A DNA stretch of 64,000 nt from Sebastes aleutianus. Lineage: Eukaryota > Chordata > Actinopteri > Perciformes > Sebastidae. The notes beneath the pieces are model-generated. The model searched no databases, was not told the origin of the DNA, and saw nothing but the letters and a program-made list of their open reading frames with translations. Made by a program: the position numbers and the translations under genes. The stretch covers positions 5,646,909 to 5,710,908 of the forward strand of contig CAKAKS010000067.1 in assembly GCA_916700875.1 (NCBI GenBank), written 5' to 3'. Shown here piece by piece: positions 60,001 to 64,000 of the stretch. Within the stretch, counting starts at the first letter, position 1. Each line of letters begins with the position of its first letter.

Positions 60001-62498
60001 TTGGTTGAGCTCTTGTTTAGAGCGATAAAAACCCTGAAAAGAAGCAGGGTGTTACCATTTTCTGTTGCCTTACCTGTGACTGTTCCTGTTTTGGAATGAT
60101 GAAAATGATGATGACGACGACGACGATGATGAGACAGCTGTTCGACGGTGGTTGGACCTCTCAGGGTAGGAATGGTACAGTCTGTCACATTCGCAGCAGA
60201 GCCCCTGGAGGCAGGTGAGGCAGTGGGCAGAGATACGGAATATTCCACAGATAGTGCAGTTCTCTGAAACACAGATAACAATTTACTGTGACAAACACTG
60301 TCACATTACTTTTTACTAGAATCTGTGACAATTCACAGATTATATTATCACAAAATCAAGATATATAATATCTATATATTTATACTACAGTATACAGTAT
60401 ACAGTGCACAAATACAAAGTACCATTCCAGTGTCCCAAAACAGTATGTCTACAGTATGTCTCAGTGTATCAGTAACTAAAAAAGTGCATTTGTTTGAGTA
60501 ACCATAATCCTGCTATTTGCCAGAGCGTAAACAAGAGTAGAGTAAAATTAGTTTGTCAACTATTAAATTAATCAACAACTATTTTGATAATCGATTAATC
60601 GGTTTGAGTAATTGTTTAATTTTCGGATTCTGGTTTCTTTCCTCCTCTATGACAGTAAATTGATTATCTTTGAGTTGTGGACAAAACAAGACATTTGAGG
60701 ACGTCATCTTGGGCTTTGGGAAACAATGATCGTCATTTTTCACCATTTTCTGACATTTTATAGACCAAACAACTAATCGATTAATCGAGAAGTCAGAGTC
60801 AGAGGTCAAGGGACAGTCCATGTCCACGACATATATGTCGTGGACATGGACTTATATATAATAACCCTACAAATTAATACACTAACCAAGTAGTCAACGC
60901 AGTAAAATAGTGCTTTCTGTCCTCACCTGGGTGTTTGTTCGAGGAGGTGGAAAAGACCTGAATGGACCTGAGACTTTGGTGTTTGGTGGACAGGGACTGG
61001 CCACGAATGCCCTCCCTGGAGGAGCGATGGTGGAGGGGGAACGCCAGAGACTTGGTCTGACCGTCTGAATGGCATGAAGAGGAGGAGAAGTGGCAGACCA
61101 CAGCGTCGGTGTTGAGACCCACATCCTGAGAGCAGAGAAGCGAGGGTAAATCTGACTTGAAGAATTGGCACTATACAGGTCATCATAGATTTTAAATATC
61201 CATATTGTATCCCTTCGCCAACAAGTCAAGTTGCAGTGTACATTCATGTCTCTCCAGAATGTCACCACTTCATCATTTTATCCTGTGAAGACATGTGTGT
61301 GTGAACTTGTCATAAATAGCGTATGAATTCTTGAGTTATGGCCAAAAATGTGTTTTGTGAGGTCACAGTGACCTTTGACCTTTGACCACCAAAATCTAAT
61401 CAGTTCATCCTTTAGTCCAAGTGGATGTTTGTGCCAGATGTAATGAAATTCCCTCCAGGCGTTCTTGAGATATTTTTTTCAAAAAAATGGAACATGGACA
61501 TAAGGTCACAGTCTCAGCATTATACTATTGAACTATTCATTGATGGATTCATATTTCATTTGTAAATTCTTTTTATAATTCTTCTTTTTATTGCCCATTA
61601 AAATGTCAAATAATGAATTATGTTACATTAATTAATGTATTAATGCCTATTGTATTTTATATACATTCATTCAAAATCCTTAAAAAAAGAAATGAATGTT
61701 AAAATAATCGCATTTAAAAAATAAAAAAATGTTCTAAGGAAACGTGGAAACCCTAAAATCTCTTTATTGCATATGCGGCCTGTTATCAAGTTTCATAAGA
61801 ATCAGAATGGTATTCCGTTCGCTCAAAACATTCCTGGGATGAACCGGGATGTGTTCTTTAATTAAAAATGTAACGCGTAGCATGGAAGAGATGAAAGGTA
61901 TGATGGTAGTATGATGGACTTTACCTTGTGTCTCAGTGTAGGAATGATTCTCTCATAGAACTCCGGGTGGGGATGAGCCTCCTGGGATCAAACCAAATAA
62001 ATTCAATAAATGCATTTTTATTTCAAGTCTAGCAAAAGGTGCAATGCACTACGGATACACATATAGGGTTATGATAGAGCTGGAACGAATAAAGCAGCTT
62101 ATGACTCACCATAATCACCATAATCACCTGATAAATCATTTATAAAATATAAAGTTCTTACAGCTTCTTTGGCTCTATAGAAACAGTTTGAAACAGTAAG
62201 AACGGTCCTGGAGCAAACACAAACAGTTATTCAGAGTGCTCATGCCACTGCTGCCAACAGAAGACGCAGTGGAATCATTGTTCCCGAGAAAATCAGTGAA
62301 GTGTGAGTAGCTAATAGGAATGCAGAAATTGCAAAAACGCACCTTAATAAGCATTTCTAGCTCCATCCTCAGACTCATCACTTCTAGTGTTACTGCAGCA
62401 ACTCGGCCCACATCGGGATCCGTGACATCATCGGGGAAGCTGAGCCCGTCTGGCTGCTGATTGGAGTAACCATAGAGACAGAGCACTGCTCGTCCTCC
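35885..62498 (-). CDS. rnf31: E3 ubiquitin-protein ligase RNF31 (HOIP), 5'-truncated by window edge, 21 coding exons
   Basis: HOIP is the catalytic RBR ligase of LUBAC. With HOIL-1L (RBCK1) and SHARPIN it makes Met1-linked linear ubiquitin chains in NF-kB and cell-death signalling in the cytosol (family knowledge). Twenty-one exons with matching phases give 2937 coding bases, 978 residues and a stop. Fragment residues in order are: PUB remainder 1-52, serine-rich linker 53-138, Cys/His-rich finger about 139-165, three NZF/RanBP2 fingers near 203, 245 and 303, UBA-like region 381-555, RING1 about 611-665, IBR about 712-770, RING2 785-815 with catalytic GGC (Cys 799), and LDD to 978. Human RNF31 is 1072 residues, so about 100 N-terminal residues lie beyond 64000. 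No in-frame stops are present. One intron starts with GC. Confidence in identity is very high, and in exact exon edges high. Confidence 0.95.
35936..36845 (-). other. rnf31 last intron
   Basis: The 910-base intron has no internal element I can define, though 36280-36640 has the look of a dispersed repeat (short plus-strand open frames). Confidence 0.5.
36846..37011 (-). CDS. rnf31: rnf31 exon: LDD, C-terminal helices
   Basis: The exon encodes KHYREYLVSLINSHSIDPAP, then LYSSNELLLACRRYKVDD and the end YYSRLLE. It matches human HYKEYLVSLINAHSLDPATL. The acceptor is TACGCAG|GAAGC and the donor is CTCGAG|GTCAGT. Confidence 0.94.
37182..37956 (+). mobile_element. Candidate solo LTR
   Basis: It begins TGTGTGACAT and ends GACGTGACA. 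It contains ATTATAAAAGAGGCCCGG (TATA-like, 37334) and a downstream AATAAA (37877-37882), the order expected of an LTR promoter and poly(A) site. No second LTR, internal coding region or clean target duplication is visible, so this is tentative. Confidence 0.5.
38131..38550 (+). pseudogene. LINE ORF2 C-terminal remnant with stop codons
   Basis: Reading across stops gives MAVYNACVISTLLYGSETWT, then LNSFHLRSLRRILGISWQDK, GHVCRMKDG-like and GRPLLRFKDVCMRDMKALDI-type stretches, the C-terminal region of a non-LTR retrotransposon protein. Internal TGA and TAG codons show it is dead. Confidence 0.82.
39029..39125 (-). CDS. rnf31: rnf31 exon: LDD, middle
   Basis: The exon encodes LCGVIEQKDEGGQQPDSACG, then AQTQTGHAGLC, matching human GCRVIEQKE...ACGKETPAGYAGLC. 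The acceptor is TTTTCAG|GTCTGT and the donor is CTGCGA|GTATGA. The split codon joins to Glu. Confidence 0.93.
39126..40695 (-). other. rnf31 intron, AT-rich
   Basis: This is the 1570-base intron after the micro-exon. Short ATTTATTAAT-type AT-rich stretches lie at 39350-39660. No element is defined. Confidence 0.5.
40696..40744 (-). CDS. rnf31: rnf31 micro-exon in LDD
   Basis: This 49-base exon encodes NNGVAFNTEPPPGTQT plus one base and matches human NNVMFNTEPPAGA. The acceptor is CTCACAG|AATAAT and the donor is GACAG|GTAGGT. It is the shortest internal exon of the gene here. Confidence 0.92.
40806..41693. mobile_element. 888-bp element with 26-bp terminal inverted repeats
   Basis: TACGGTGGCCCTGAGGTGCA (40806) and its inverted partner TGCACCTCAGGGTCACCGTA (ending 41693) differ at one position, and the match continues through AAAACAC. 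The interior includes A-rich/T-rich AACACAAC-type repeats and, at about 41250-41520, a further dispersed repeat. It lies in the rnf31 intron before the micro-exon. Confidence 0.82.
41935..41968 (+). repeat. (GT)n microsatellite abutting rnf31 splice donor
   Basis: On the transcript this is (CA)n, starting at about intron position +3 after the exon at 42081-41971. Confidence 0.93.
41971..42081 (-). CDS. rnf31: rnf31 exon: start of LDD domain
   Basis: The 37 codons encode TCAVDECSVSGLHAHHPRDC, then LFYLRDWEPSRLQALLQ. HHPRDCLFYLRDW is nearly identical to human HOIP, where the LDD positions the acceptor ubiquitin for Met1 linkage. The donor CTGCAG|GTACAC runs directly into a (CA)n microsatellite on the transcript. 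Confidence 0.96.
42244..42870 (-). pseudogene. 5'-truncated LINE (L2-like) C-terminal remnant
   Basis: Minus-strand translation gives KQRDLNSFCNRQILRKAECI, then SGRCYGLPVCKTNRYSKSF and IPSAIRLSN, typical of the C-terminus of fish L2-like non-LTR elements. The 3' tail TTAATAAAGTTGTTTGAATTG is at the 42244 end. Upstream frames are broken. Confidence 0.75.
43261..43285 (+). repeat. Poly-G tract (25 bases)
   Basis: An uninterrupted homopolymer, with G-quadruplex or slippage potential, in an rnf31 intron. Confidence 0.9.
43560..43753 (-). mobile_element. hAT-like MITE end (AGGGCTGTCAAT family), reverse copy
   Basis: It ends GATTGACAGCCCTA. AATCCATTGGTACCAACCAC and ATTAATCGCGATGACAT match 48055-48650 in the opposite orientation. 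Confidence 0.7.
43899..44011 (-). CDS. rnf31: rnf31 exon: RING2 with catalytic cysteine
   Basis: The exon encodes CPNCRFQYALSKGGCMHFCC followed by SQCRYQFCSGCNNPFHT. The GGC cysteine (codon at 43967-43965) is at the position of human Cys885, which takes ubiquitin from the E2 as a thioester, and the following Met-His is also conserved. The acceptor CCTCTAG|CC uses a (CTC)n tract as its pyrimidine stretch. The donor is CACACC|GTGAGT. Confidence 0.97.
44680..45637. mobile_element. Element with 19-bp inverted ends, containing a nested MITE
   Basis: GTTCACACTACGCGACTTT (44682) and AAAGTCGTGTAGTGTGAAC (ending 45637) are inverted with one mismatch. A separate hAT-like MITE lies inside at 44922-45452. 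There is no coding capacity. Confidence 0.8.
44922..45452. mobile_element. hAT-like MITE (GATGCACCGATC family), nested
   Basis: It begins TAGGGATGCACCGATCTG and ends GCGGTATCGGTCCATCTA, imperfectly inverted. The 3' half matches 26540-26710. Confidence 0.72.
45969..46083 (-). CDS. rnf31: rnf31 exon: end of IBR and IBR-RING2 linker
   Basis: The exon encodes WESQHAGLSCEQYQSWKREN, then DPEYQRQGLAGYLRDNGI. It carries the last His/Cys ligands of the IBR and the helix leading into RING2. The acceptor is TCTGCAG|TGGGAG and the donor is GGCATCA|GTAAGC. Confidence 0.95.
46084..47799 (-). other. rnf31 intron, includes repeat copy
   Basis: 46390-46530 is the partner of the repeat at 26745-26880 (GACCCTGCTGCAGTAAAAT, GAGGTTTTCTAAAAGGAG). 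The rest is AT-rich without defined content. Confidence 0.6.
47800..47889 (-). CDS. rnf31: rnf31 exon: IBR core
   Basis: The 30 codons run CSYGFIYDGDQLKVTCFQCR to NSFCAQCKRP. Cysteine spacing matches the in-between-RING domain of RBR ligases. Phase is 0 at both ends, with acceptor CCTCAG|TGTTCC and donor AGGCCT|GTAAGT. Confidence 0.95.
47890..49047 (-). other. rnf31 intron with hAT-like MITE
   Basis: 48055-48650 begins TAGGGCTGTCAATCGAGTTA and includes GGGGTCAGAGGTCAAGGGAC and CAAGCTAGTATGACATGG. It is the longest copy here of the AGGGCTGTCAATCG family, with its right end missing. The remaining intron is AT-rich. Confidence 0.65.
49048..49146 (-). CDS. rnf31: rnf31 exon: RING1-IBR helical linker and first IBR cysteines
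   Basis: The 33 codons run LRECLEPEVYELFHKKLTEQ to DPKFLWCCH. The WCxxC pair spanning this and the next exon begins the IBR zinc site. The acceptor is TTTCAG|CTGCGA and the donor is TGTCAC|GTGAGT. Confidence 0.95.
49147..50438 (-). other. rnf31 intron with foldback element
   Basis: The 1292-base intron contains the foldback at 49653-49954. GGATATCTG-type short repeats occur at 50180-50350. Confidence 0.6.
49653..49954. mobile_element. Foldback element of ATTACGAGAATAAAGTCATAA units
   Basis: The outer arms GAGTATTAGGGCCACATTGAGG (49654) and CCTCAATGTGGCCCTAATACTC are inverted copies. Inside, about 40-base units of TTACGAGAATAAAGTCATAAC run forward on the left and inverted on the right. Related units recur at 43445-43555. 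Confidence 0.85.
50439..50612 (-). CDS. rnf31: rnf31 exon: second half of RING1
   Basis: The 58 codons run from MQSLTSCQCSVCCGCFQQHF through DMVCPVCWEPD to YFSTLDIQ. The cysteines complete the RING1 zinc sites. The ATG here is internal and directly follows the acceptor CTCTCAG; it is not a start codon. Confidence 0.96.
50709..50915 (-). CDS. rnf31: rnf31 exon: linker and first half of RING1
   Basis: The 69 codons include RRLLAVYDLPSWGRCELALS and KRVLAKECPICLSVFPHSK. The two cysteines of CPIC are the first zinc ligands of RING1, which recruits the E2-ubiquitin conjugate. The acceptor is TTTCAG|CGCATA and the donor is AGCAAG|GTACCG. Confidence 0.95.
50916..52036 (-). other. rnf31 intron, AT-rich
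   Basis: The 1121-base intron has no defined element. The short open frames in it have no splice or family support. Confidence 0.5.
52037..52222 (-). CDS. rnf31: rnf31 exon: UBA-like region, C-terminal part
   Basis: The 62 codons run VKELCALGFSDEARCHEALR through GALALLQRPLLEPF to IHHPDKQ. The pattern L-x-x-L-G-F near the start is typical of UBA helices. Acceptor and donor are CTCTCAG|GTGAAG and AAGCAG|GTGAGA. Confidence 0.93.
52223..53253 (-). other. rnf31 intron with AT-rich repeat
   Basis: TTTATTTA/AAATAAAT runs at 52655-52685 and 52825-52955 lie within a dispersed repeat (about 52395-53020). The boundaries are not resolved. Confidence 0.5.
53254..53412 (-). CDS. rnf31: rnf31 exon: UBA-like region, middle
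   Basis: The 53 codons include LSRAEAKQAWLTAGGDTERA and end LRDRLAK. The pattern of helices matches HOIP (human EARRAWLDRHG segment). The acceptor is AACACAG|AGGCGG and the donor is GCCAAG|GTAACA. The intron on its upstream side is only 76 bases. Confidence 0.91.
53489..53668 (-). CDS. rnf31: rnf31 exon: start of UBA-like region
   Basis: The 60 codons begin DGEKKGVSPEEVYTSMRVAG and include WLKTELPLLLDQIRMSV. In HOIP this region forms the extended UBA domain that holds the UBL domains of HOIL-1L and SHARPIN (family knowledge). The acceptor is GTGTCAG|GACGG. The donor CGCACA|GTCAGT is weaker than consensus but is the one compatible with phase 0. Confidence 0.9.
53669..53755 (-). promoter_or_regulatory. 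rnf31: GC-AG intron of rnf31 (87 bases)
   Basis: The donor is AGA|GCAAGT and the acceptor is GTCAG. No GT donor between the conserved LIQLIR and the in-frame stop gives phase 0, while GCAAGT is the standard GC-donor consensus. It separates NZF2 from the UBA-like region. Confidence 0.82.
53756..53989 (-). CDS. rnf31: rnf31 exon: third NZF zinc finger (NZF2), ends at a GC donor
   Basis: The exon has 78 codons, from WVCQFCTYLNYSPATVCEMC through a proline-rich linker to EGLKLIQLIR. The acceptor is CTGCCCAG|TGGG, with a (CT)n microsatellite as its pyrimidine tract. The 3' edge fits only with the donor AGA|GCAAGT: every GT nearby gives the wrong phase, and the joined protein IR-DGEKKGVSPEE aligns with human HOIP. 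Confidence 0.92.
54017..54048 (+). repeat. (GA)n microsatellite at rnf31 splice acceptor
   Basis: On the transcript it is a (CU)n tract 28 to 60 bases before the acceptor of the NZF2 exon. Confidence 0.9.
55550..55586. repeat. Perfect 16-bp hairpin
   Basis: ACACATGAATATTTAA and TTAAATATTCATGTGT are exact inverted copies around a 5-base loop. Confidence 0.88.
56123..56295 (-). CDS. rnf31: rnf31 exon: second NZF zinc finger (NZF1)
   Basis: The finger WQCKSCTMVNAASSILCEVC is followed by DRPR and a proline-rich linker (PPVTPSHPPITPPRPP). The donor is AGCCAA|GTCAGT. In HOIP this finger binds ubiquitin and NEMO (family knowledge). The acceptor is TTCTCAG|AGTGG. A (GT)n-rich stretch on the transcript lies just upstream of it. 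The 5' edge could be two bases shorter, depending on the neighbouring donor. Confidence 0.91.
56503..57064. mobile_element. Element with about 40-bp inverted ends hosting a SINE
   Basis: The left CAGTGTAGTACCACCAAAAT and following CACTTCACACATCAATG are an inverted match to right CATTGGTGTGTGAAGTAATT and following GATGGTACTACACTG. The SINE at 56611-56917 accounts for most of the interior. Confidence 0.82.
56611..56917 (+). mobile_element. tRNA-derived SINE, full-length
   Basis: The A-box region GTGGCTCAGAGGTTAGAGC and B box GGTTCGATCCC (56668-56678) are present. The body is shared with the copy at 19819-20050, and it ends AAGTCCATTTAC. It is the common percomorph tRNA-type SINE by memory. Not a tRNA gene. 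Confidence 0.9.
57404..57714. repeat. 21-bp palindromic minisatellite (about 14 units)
   Basis: The unit GAAACGAGTTACTAACTCGAG varies at a few positions. Each contains the inverted repeat CGAGTTA-C-TAACTCG. All frames are open on both strands because 21 is a multiple of three. Copies of GGGGCTCCGTAC flank it at about 57345 and 57748. Confidence 0.92.
57962..58092 (-). CDS. rnf31: rnf31 exon: first RanBP2/NZF-type zinc finger
   Basis: The acceptor is TGTTTCAG|TTCTTCC. The finger reads WRCLQCTKVN, then LCEECERPRL, with four zinc cysteines in W-x-C-x2-C-x10-C-x2-C spacing. It corresponds to the first of three such fingers in human HOIP. I chose the donor CTG|GTCTGT at 57962. An alternative GTCACT five bases earlier would also keep frame if the next exon started at 56293. 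Confidence 0.9.
58226..58829. mobile_element. 604-bp element with about 25-bp inverted ends
   Basis: GGCTACATCCACACTAATACG at the left and CGTATTAGTGTGGATGCAG-type at the right are inverted. A short open frame (58448-58666) lies inside without a recognised domain. Confidence 0.75.
58877..59978. mobile_element. Element with GACTGTTTCCATTCA ends hosting another repeat
   Basis: Left GACTGTTTCCATTCACATAT and right TTGAATGGAAACAGCTGTC are inverted matches. The repeat at 59139-59690 is inserted between them. Confidence 0.65.
59139..59690 (+). repeat. Dispersed repeat, copy 2 (partner at 16065-16437)
   Basis: It begins CCATAGACTGTATATAAG and carries all the shared stretches listed for copy 1. It is longer, with an extra stretch at about 59285-59440. 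Confidence 0.75.
60074..60263 (-). CDS. rnf31: rnf31 exon: Cys/His-rich (B-box-like) finger and serine tract
   Basis: The acceptor is TTTCAG|AGAACTGC and the donor is CACAG|GTAAGG. The exon encodes NCTICGIFRISAHCLTCLQG followed by LCCECDRLYHSYPER, the C-x2-C, C-x2-C, C-x2-C-D-x-L-x-H pattern seen ahead of the NZF fingers in HOIP. A run of eight serines follows, encoded by TCA/TCG repeats. Confidence 0.92.
60264..60926 (-). other. rnf31 intron with MITE and perfect palindrome
   Basis: 60555-60800 (GATAATCGATTAATCGG, CAAAACAAGACATTTGAGGAC) is a common fish hAT-like dispersed repeat. A perfect 36-base palindrome occupies 60816-60851. Confidence 0.65.
60816..60851. repeat. Perfect 36-bp palindrome
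   Basis: GTCCATGTCCACGACATA is followed directly by its exact reverse complement, with no spacer. Confidence 0.95.
60927..61125 (-). CDS. rnf31: rnf31 exon: serine-rich linker
   Basis: The acceptor is CTCTCAG|GATGTGG and the donor is CACCCAG|GTGAGG (66 codons plus one base). The translation runs DVGLNTDAVVCHFSSSSC to SSNKHP. It is a low-complexity, poorly conserved linker. It is placed by frame continuity with both neighbours rather than by sequence similarity. Confidence 0.86.
61126..61924 (-). other. rnf31 intron with dispersed repeat
   Basis: 61315-61520 (GTGACCTTTGACCTTTGACC, CACCAAAATCTAATCAGTTC, CCCTCCAGGCGTTC) is a frequent non-coding fish repeat. The rest is AT-rich. Confidence 0.6.
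61925..61981 (-). CDS. rnf31: rnf31 exon: short linker after PUB
   Basis: This 19-codon exon has acceptor TCCCAG|GAGGC and donor CACAAG|GTAAAG. It encodes EAHPHPEFYERIIPTLRHK, equivalent to the helix that follows the PUB core in HOIP. Phase is 0 on both sides. Confidence 0.88.
61982..62342 (-). other. rnf31 intron between PUB exon and linker exon
   Basis: A 361-base GT-AG intron with nothing notable inside. Confidence 0.6.
62343..62498 (-). CDS. rnf31: rnf31 exon: C-terminal part of PUB domain
   Basis: The acceptor is CTCCCAG|GGAGG and the donor is ATTAAG|GTGCGT. The 52 codons begin GGRAVLCLYGYSNQQPDGLS and end MELEMLIK. This matches the end of the HOIP PUB domain, which binds the PIM motifs of OTULIN, SPATA2-CYLD and VCP (family knowledge). 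The ligand-binding first half of the domain is upstream, outside the window. Confidence 0.93.
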
Positions 62499-64000
62499 CT
62501 GGGAGTGGAGAGAGCAAACAGGATGTAATGTGAACTCAACTCTTTTCGTTTACTTTCCATAAAAAGTTGAGTGTGAAGTTAGAGGATCTTCATGTAGAAG
62601 TTCTGTCAGTCAGCACGGGAAATCATTCCTTTAGATCGAGAGTAAAAGGGAGATTGAGAGGATAGAGAGGAACTTGTAGCCGTTTTGGGCCAGGATAAAG
62701 ATCAGGGGTCTCATTTATAAAACAGTGCGTAGGATCCACACTAAAAATGTACGTGCGCACAAAAGCCGAAAATGGCGTGCGCCAAAAAAAAATCAGACTT
62801 ATAAAACTGTGCATACGCAGTGCCGGTATATCCACCAGCACCATTCAGCATGTTACCAGTGTCACTGCAGTGTTTATATCTTTACAGCAATCGGATTTAT
62901 CGATTCACAACTTGCCAAAATGATCAAGACAATCAATGAAATCCACCACGCTGGATATCATTAGAGAAAAGAAGTTTAACAGGTGAACACAATTTATTTA
63001 TTTAAGTTAAGTTATTAAGTTTTTATAGTGAACTTGTCCTGCATTATGAATAGGACTGATAATGATAATGAGGATATGGAGAGTAATGATTGTGTGAGAG
63101 CTGTCACTGGTTTTATTTCCCCACTTTGTTTATTTACACTCTCCATACTGGTGGAGATGTGCCGGGTGGAGGTGACTGCAGGAAGCAGAGTGTGTGTGGC
63201 GCACCGCAGTGACGCACTGGAGACAGGCTGATAGTTGCATATAGCTGTTTCATTTTGTCTATGTATACTGTATCTGTCCCTTTCTAATAAACCATAAATA
63301 AATTAATAAGTCACGTCATCACTGCAGCGATTTTACACAACAACTTTATGAAAACGAATATGGTACTTGGTGATATCTGCACACTATTAGAAGATATTAT
63401 TAAAACTATTGTCTCTCTGTTTTGCCATTCTTTAATGTTATTTGATATATTCTTGGATTTCTACAACCGATGATGTTGATTTCAACAGCTGCTCCACAGC
63501 TGACTGCGACTGTCAGTAGGCCGGCCCGATCTCCTCTGAGCTCCGGAGGTGGAGGACGTGATGGTGACACAGCGCTGATGAAATATTGAACAGAATTTCA
63601 TTTGAGTTGGCTGATATATTTTATATTTGTAAGCTGCTTATGGAATAGTTATGGCTCACTAGCACAAATAACACTGCTGTTTTAAATGTTTATGATAAAG
63701 TGGATATAAGTATGAAGTGAAGTTAAATGTGTGAGAGGCATCATTAAACGTATAATGACATTTAATGTCTACAGTCCGGCATCAATTCACCACCTCACCG
63801 TCTGCGTCTCCAGTTTCCCCTGCCTCGGTGTCTCCATAATGTGCGTACGCATGGGTCAAAGTTTCCGTACCGGTGCGCACATTCTCCCGTCAAGTTTGTT
63901 TTTATAGATCACAACTGTTGCGTGGGAAGTGGCGTACGCACATTTCAGGCCCCGTTTTGTGCGTACGCAACGGTTCTAAATGAGACCCCAGGACAGGATC
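62499..64000 (-). other. rnf31 intron reaching the window edge
   Basis: No further PUB-domain exon is visible on the minus strand. Most of the stretch is the element at 62705-63989. Confidence 0.7.
62705..63989. mobile_element. 1.3-kb element with 13-bp perfect inverted ends
   Basis: GGGGTCTCATTTA at the left and TAAATGAGACCCC at the right are exact inverted copies. Subterminal GTGCGTACGCA-type repeats occur at both ends. Interior open frames of up to 79 codons match no transposase I know. The flanks are too near the window edge to define a target duplication. Confidence 0.78.

Overview
This is vertebrate nuclear DNA, most likely from a ray-finned (teleost, probably percomorph) fish. It has split genes with GT-AG introns, many CA/GT microsatellites, a tRNA-derived SINE, non-LTR retrotransposon fragments and many short elements with terminal inverted repeats of hAT-like and other types. 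No prokaryotic operon, plasmid or phage structure is present. Species identity cannot be settled from the sequence alone.

Two protein-coding genes are supported, both on the minus strand. The first is a complete xkr4-type gene (XK-related phospholipid scramblase family) in four coding exons from 30966 down to 11857. It predicts 647 residues, and every splice phase closes. The second is the greater part of rnf31 (HOIP, the catalytic subunit of the linear ubiquitin chain assembly complex). Its 21 coding exons run from 62498 down to 35885 and give 978 residues: the end of the PUB domain, three RanBP2/NZF-type zinc fingers, UBA-like region, RING1-IBR-RING2 and the LDD tail. Its first exons lie beyond the right edge. 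The two genes are head-to-tail, with 4.9 kb between the rnf31 stop and the xkr4 start. No functional link between them is implied: one acts in membrane lipid scrambling, the other in cytosolic ubiquitin signalling.

Layout: 1-11856 is gene-free flank downstream of xkr4, with several inverted-repeat elements and an 81-bp minisatellite. 11857-30966 is xkr4, whose 12.7-kb intron 1 holds a frameshifted LINE nested in a hAT-like element and a 468-bp hAT-like MITE with a perfect 8-bp target duplication. 30967-35884 is intergenic, with a CT-rich upstream stretch, a 21-bp minisatellite and foldback elements. 35885-62498 is rnf31, with introns full of nested repeats, a candidate solo LTR and a palindromic 21-bp minisatellite. 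62499-64000 is rnf31 intron, mostly filled by a 1.3-kb element with 13-bp inverted ends.

The points most worth checking are a GC-AG intron in rnf31, an extra intron inside what is one terminal coding exon in mouse Xkr4, microsatellites lying against five or more splice sites, and several cleanly bounded nested transposable elements. I found no clearly new biochemical system. The novelty here is in gene structure and repeat architecture.
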